Assembly (NCBI GenBank): GCA_003157595.1
Contig: PMKB01000104.1
Coordinates: forward strand, 9,585-17,388
DNA: 7,804 nucleotides
Reading direction: 5' to 3'
Source: Solirubrobacterales bacterium
GTDB taxonomy: Bacteria; Actinomycetota; Thermoleophilia; Solirubrobacterales; Solirubrobacteraceae
Below are positions 5,461 through 7,804 of this stretch, piece by piece. Under the pieces are notes generated by a model. The model saw nothing but the letters and a program-made list of their open reading frames with translations, was not told where the DNA came from and did not search any database. Each line of letters begins with the position of its first letter. Positions within the stretch are counted from its first letter, which is position 1. The position numbers and the translations under genes are program-made.

Positions 5461-6105
5461 TCAGTGCTTCAGGCGGGGATCGACGAAGACGTCGTCGATT
5501 TGCGAGGTGCCGCCGGTGGCGCTGAAGCGCAGCGCCATCTGCGCCGTGCCGGCCTTCGACAACTTCGAGGCGATCTTGCCACCGGTGTTCATGGCGGCAG
5601 ATGGCTCCCACTTCGAGTCGCCCGTGACGGTGCCCACGGGGAACGCGATCTGCAGGCCGGCGATCGTGTAGACGACCGACACCGTCAGGCTCGACGCCGA
5701 TACCTTGTTCAGCGCGAAGAAGCGGAAGTATGTGTCAGCGCCGTCGACGCACACAAACGGCGTCTGCACGCTGGCGCCCGCGGGCAGCGACAGCGACGAT
5801 GCCCCGGGCGACCCCGTCGCCGCATAGGGCTCGCTGCCGGCGACCTTGACGGCGCCGCCGCTCAGCGTCCAGCCCGTCAGGCTGCTTTCGAAGTTTCCGC
5901 CCGGGAGCAGCCAGTAGTAGCCGCTGTCCGCCGGAGCGAACGGCTGCGAAAGCGTCGTGGCGCCACAGGGGGTCGTGACGGTGAGGGTGGCCGCCTGCGC
6001 CGAAGCGATCGGCAGCGCTGTGAGTGCGAGACCGAGCACACCCGCTGAAAGCAGGAGGCGGCGCAGCGTATGGCGGGGCGCGGATCGGGCCGTGAGCGAT
6101 GACAT
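5461..6105 (-). CDS. Secreted protein of unknown function, possible lineage-specific family
   Basis: The 214-residue product begins with a classic Sec signal: basic MSSLTARSAPRHTLRR, a hydrophobic core (17-33) and an AQA-A cleavage site after residue 38. The mature part is rich in Gly, Ser, Thr and Val, with only two cysteines (47 and 119) that could form a disulfide. Recognisable pieces are GGNFESSLTGWTLSGG (69-84), SLSLPAG (104-110), TYFRFFA (125-131) and QIDDVFVDP (202-210). The order of a GNFE..GW start, beta-rich middle and a final DDV.VDP strand recalls jelly-roll carbohydrate-binding-like modules, but no ligand residues can be named. I recall similar proteins from Solirubrobacterales genomes, unverified. 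An AAAGG lies about 13 bases before the ATG. The gene stands alone, with a terminator behind it and a 236-base gap before ctaG ahead of it. Confidence 0.75.
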   Translation of the reverse strand: MSSLTARSAPRHTLRRLLLSAGVLGLALTALPIASAQAATLTVTTPCGATTLSQPFAPADSGYYWLLPGGNFESSLTGWTLSGGAVKVAGSEPYAATGSPGASSLSLPAGASVQTPFVCVDGADTYFRFFALNKVSASSLTVSVVYTIAGLQIAFPVGTVTGDSKWEPSAAMNTGGKIASKLSKAGTAQMALRFSATGGTSQIDDVFVDPRLKH

Positions 6106-6257
6106 TGGAGTGGGTGCGCCTTTCTTGGCGCTACTGCGACCAAACCGTGCGGTCGAGGTCCTGGGGTGGTTGCGGCCCGCCGCGAGCGGCGAGTCAGGTG
6201 TCTAGTAATGCGGCGGAGGGTCGGCTGGTCGGCCATGAGGCTTGCGCCGACGCGGTC

Positions 6258-6286
6258 ATGTTGAGGCACGGGTCGCGCTATGACAA
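6258..6286 (-). promoter_or_regulatory. Weak candidate promoter for the secreted-protein gene
   Basis: On the minus strand a TTGTCA (6281-6286) is followed after 17 bases by CAACAT (6258-6263). The -35 match is good (5 of 6 to TTGACA), the -10 poor. It would leave a leader of about 145 bases. Nothing better was seen in the gap 6106-6341. Confidence 0.25.
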
Positions 6287-6310
6287 ACCGATTGGACGTG
6301 TGTCGTAGGA

Positions 6311-6326
6311 GCCGCCTTCGGGAGGC
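6311..6326 (-). terminator. Imperfect hairpin after ctaG, possible terminator
   Basis: GCCGCC and GGAGGC pair around TTCG (CGAA in the minus-strand RNA) with one mismatch. It lies 16 bases beyond the ctaG stop codon. The stem is short and there is no T-run. Confidence 0.3.
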
Positions 6327-6341
6327 ACGTGATCAGCGCGC

Positions 6342-7187
6342 TCAGAGCGACCTGAGAGCACTGCCGCGGCGCCTCGGATCCTCGTCCAAGCCGATCCACA
6401 GGTACAGCTGGATGAAGACGAACAGCGTCATCGACAGTGATCCCGGAACCAGCATCACGCCGCCGGCGAGCTGCTGATCGGCCAGTGCCGAGATGCCGCC
6501 GGGCCGGTGGGCGAGCTCAGCGTATGCCGGGTACAGCGGCGATGAGGCGAAGATCAGGACGAGCGAGACGACCCAGCCGACGGTCGCCGAGGCGACGATG
6601 TAGTAGACGCGGTGGATCGCGCTGAGGCGCGCGCGCAGCGGCGGTGAGTCCAGCACCTGCGCCCACAGCAGCACGGCGAACAGCAGGAACGTCACGTGCT
6701 CGAGGTCGTGCACGGCGCGGTTGCGCACGGCGAGGTCGTAAACGGCGGGCACATGCCACGCGACGAGGTTCACGTTGAACACGATCCACACTGGGATCGG
6801 CCGCGAAAGCAGTCGTCCCAGCGCCCGAAGTGGAGCGCACCAGCTCGAGCGGCTGATCGTCTTGGCAACCGTCCGGCGAAAGCCCAGCGGCAGCGGACGC
6901 CAGATCGAGGCCCACGGAGCGCTGAGCACGATCAGCGGTGCAGCGATCGTGAGCAGCATCACGTGTTGGGTCATGTGCACCCAGAAGAGCTTCTCGGCCA
7001 GCGTGTCGATGGGTGACGCGAGTGCGGCAAGGATCACCAGCAACCCGGCGTAGAACGACGCCGCGCGCCAGCGCTCCCGCCGGCTCCGCGGGCGCCGCAG
7101 CAGCCGCACCGCACGGTACTCGCCGAGCACGTGCAGGCAGGCAACCAGCGAGAGAACCGCGAGCGGGAGGTCTACAGCAGCCGGCAT
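6342..7187 (-). CDS. ctaG: Cytochrome c oxidase assembly factor CtaG (caa3 type)
   Basis: This 281-residue membrane protein has about seven helices. It matches the Caa3_CtaG family, which is needed to make active caa3-type cytochrome c oxidase in Bacillus and is distinct from the Cox11-type protein also called CtaG. Family landmarks are SPID (58-61), WVHMTQHVMLL (69-79) with His71 and His75, WHVPAVYD (144-151), VHDLEH (159-164) and DQQLAGGVMLVPG (237-249). The conserved histidines near the membrane suit copper handling, although the mechanism is not settled. The ATG at 7187 starts right before the first helix; the frame is open to 7337 but would overlap the upstream gene with Arg-rich sequence. 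It follows the 68-residue membrane protein by 31 bases and an oxidase subunit gene, so it is probably in an oxidase operon. It ends the operon, with only a weak hairpin after it. Confidence 0.93.
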   Translation of the reverse strand: MPAAVDLPLAVLSLVACLHVLGEYRAVRLLRRPRSRRERWRAASFYAGLLVILAALASPIDTLAEKLFWVHMTQHVMLLTIAAPLIVLSAPWASIWRPLPLGFRRTVAKTISRSSWCAPLRALGRLLSRPIPVWIVFNVNLVAWHVPAVYDLAVRNRAVHDLEHVTFLLFAVLLWAQVLDSPPLRARLSAIHRVYYIVASATVGWVVSLVLIFASSPLYPAYAELAHRPGGISALADQQLAGGVMLVPGSLSMTLFVFIQLYLWIGLDEDPRRRGSALRSL

Positions 7188-7218
7188 GGTGGCGCGCCAG
7201 CCCCGGGCAGGCGCGGTC

Positions 7219-7425
7219 TCACGGCCCGTGAAGTGCTGGCGGCGGTTCCTCGCCTCGAGCCGGCGTTGTGCTCGCAGCATCGGCGGCCGCAGTCCGCCCG
7301 CGGTGCAGCGCCACCCACCAGATGCCCAGCACGACAATCACCAGCGCGATCGGCAACACCAGCGTGAGCGCGCCCGCGAACGTCGTCGTGCCCGCGGTGG
7401 CGAGTTGGAGGCTGGTGGCGATCAC
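7219..7425 (-). CDS. Small single-helix membrane protein in the oxidase operon
   Basis: The 68-residue product starts at a GTG (7425) that overlaps the TGA of the oxidase subunit gene in a GTGA, so its translation is probably coupled to that gene; no ribosome binding site is seen. Residues 17-40 form one strong membrane helix (GALTLVLPIALVIVVLGIWW), followed by a basic HRGR and a Pro/Ala/Glu-rich tail, probably cytoplasmic. I do not recognise the family. The position between an oxidase subunit and ctaG suggests a small accessory subunit or assembly peptide of the oxidase, but that is inference. It could also be a poorly conserved spacer ORF; the clean membrane helix and exact overlap argue for a real gene. 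Confidence 0.6.
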   Translation of the reverse strand: MIATSLQLATAGTTTFAGALTLVLPIALVIVVLGIWWVALHRGRTAAADAASTTPARGEEPPPALHGP

Positions 7426-7804
7426 TTGACGAGGTACAGCAGGACGAAGGCGAACAACTCGACGAGCACCATCACGTACAGGAAGACGGCGCATGCGTCG
7501 GCGCTTGGCCGCAACTGCCTGGACGGCGCGGCGACGCCATCGGCCGGCGCGCTCGGCGGCTGGCGCAGAGACTGCGCCCACAACGTCTCGATCCAGTAGA
7601 CGGCGCCGAGCCAGAACACGCCGAATACCACGGTGAAGCCGAGGAACACGCTCGCGAGTCCGCCGCTGCCCGCTCCGAACGGGAGGTTGTAGTACTCGAT
7701 GACCTGCACGACCACCGCCGCGAGACTGAGCACGAACGCGAGCAGCGCGCCGATCCGCCACGGGCTGCCCCTGCCGTCTTCGAGCGCCCGACGTGCAAGC
7801 TCGA
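7422..7804 (-). CDS. ctaE: Cytochrome c oxidase subunit III-like protein, C-terminal part
   Basis: The frame is open from the window edge to a TGA at 7422-7424, giving the last 126 residues; the N-terminus lies outside. Helices are visible at about 17-36, 48-76 and 104-125. The pattern VVQVIEYYNLPFG, then GGLASVFLGFTVVFGVFWLGAVYW, then a final helix ending LLYLVK follows the last three helices of heme-copper oxidase subunit III, which helps hold the catalytic subunit together in the membrane. The usual G.HG.HV motif of the second helix and the Trp/His/Asp-rich last helix are not conserved, so this is a divergent member. A Pro/Ala-rich insertion (82-98) separates the last two helices. The neighbouring ctaG supports the reading. 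Alternatives are another polytopic oxidase-linked membrane protein. Confidence 0.6.
   Translation of the reverse strand, partial: ELARRALEDGRGSPWRIGALLAFVLSLAAVVVQVIEYYNLPFGAGSGGLASVFLGFTVVFGVFWLGAVYWIETLWAQSLRQPPSAPADGVAAPSRQLRPSADACAVFLYVMVLVELFAFVLLYLVK

Noticed and set aside
5023..6048. Long plus-strand open frame opposite the kinase start and secreted protein
   Set aside because: Its composition is typical of antisense GC-rich DNA, and it covers the terminator and two supported minus-strand genes.
7191..7198. GGCGCGCC palindrome before the ctaG start
   Set aside because: An 8-base palindrome of G and C is expected by chance in DNA of this composition.
7188..7337. N-terminal extension of ctaG to 7337
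   Set aside because: It would overlap most of the small membrane-protein gene and is Arg-rich, while the ATG at 7187 sits at the natural start before the first helix.
1..7804. CRISPR arrays, tRNA or rRNA genes, insertion sequences, prophage
   Set aside because: No regularly spaced direct repeats other than the kinase linker, no cloverleaf or rRNA-like stretch, and no transposase or integrase coding was seen on either strand.

Overview
The window is high-GC DNA with strong G/C preference at third codon positions. It reads as a chromosomal fragment of an actinobacterium, most likely class Thermoleophilia (Solirubrobacterales-like). That placement rests on the style of the small secreted protein and of the membrane module of the histidine kinase, both of which I recall from that group; it was not checked by a search.

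Layout, left to right. (1) Minus strand, 1-80: the first codons of a lipoprotein gene, cut by the window edge, directly downstream of lgt (119-955), the enzyme that lipidates such proteins. (2) A 348-base gap, then csoR (1304-1606, minus), a copper-sensor repressor with the full Cys-His-Cys Cu(I) triad. (3) Divergent from csoR and separated by only 43 bases, a plus-strand ArsP/DUF318-type permease with a His-rich loop and a C-terminal YHS metal-binding domain (1650-2900). The gap between them holds a CsoR-like operator overlapping both promoters. (4) Convergent with the permease, a large membrane hybrid histidine kinase with a C-terminal receiver domain (2935-5112, minus). (5) A small secreted protein of unknown role (5461-6105, minus), followed by a strong hairpin terminator. 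(6) Minus-strand respiratory genes at the right end: the 3' part of a cytochrome c oxidase subunit III-like gene (7422 to the edge), a 68-residue single-helix membrane protein overlapping it by four bases (7219-7425), and ctaG, a caa3-type oxidase assembly factor (6342-7187).

How the parts fit together. The csoR/permease pair looks like a self-contained copper-responsive module: copper-loaded CsoR would release the shared promoter region and raise both regulator and permease. The oxidase genes at the right end use copper, since CtaG is needed for copper-containing oxidase assembly, so metal handling and a copper enzyme lie within 6 kb. They are separated by unrelated genes, and a functional link is inference only. 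The kinase has no response-regulator neighbour in view.

The most interesting item is the CsoR-controlled permease-YHS fusion. The permease family is best known from organoarsenical efflux (ArsP), but here the regulator and the metal-binding appendages point to copper. No tRNA, rRNA, CRISPR array, insertion sequence or phage gene was seen.
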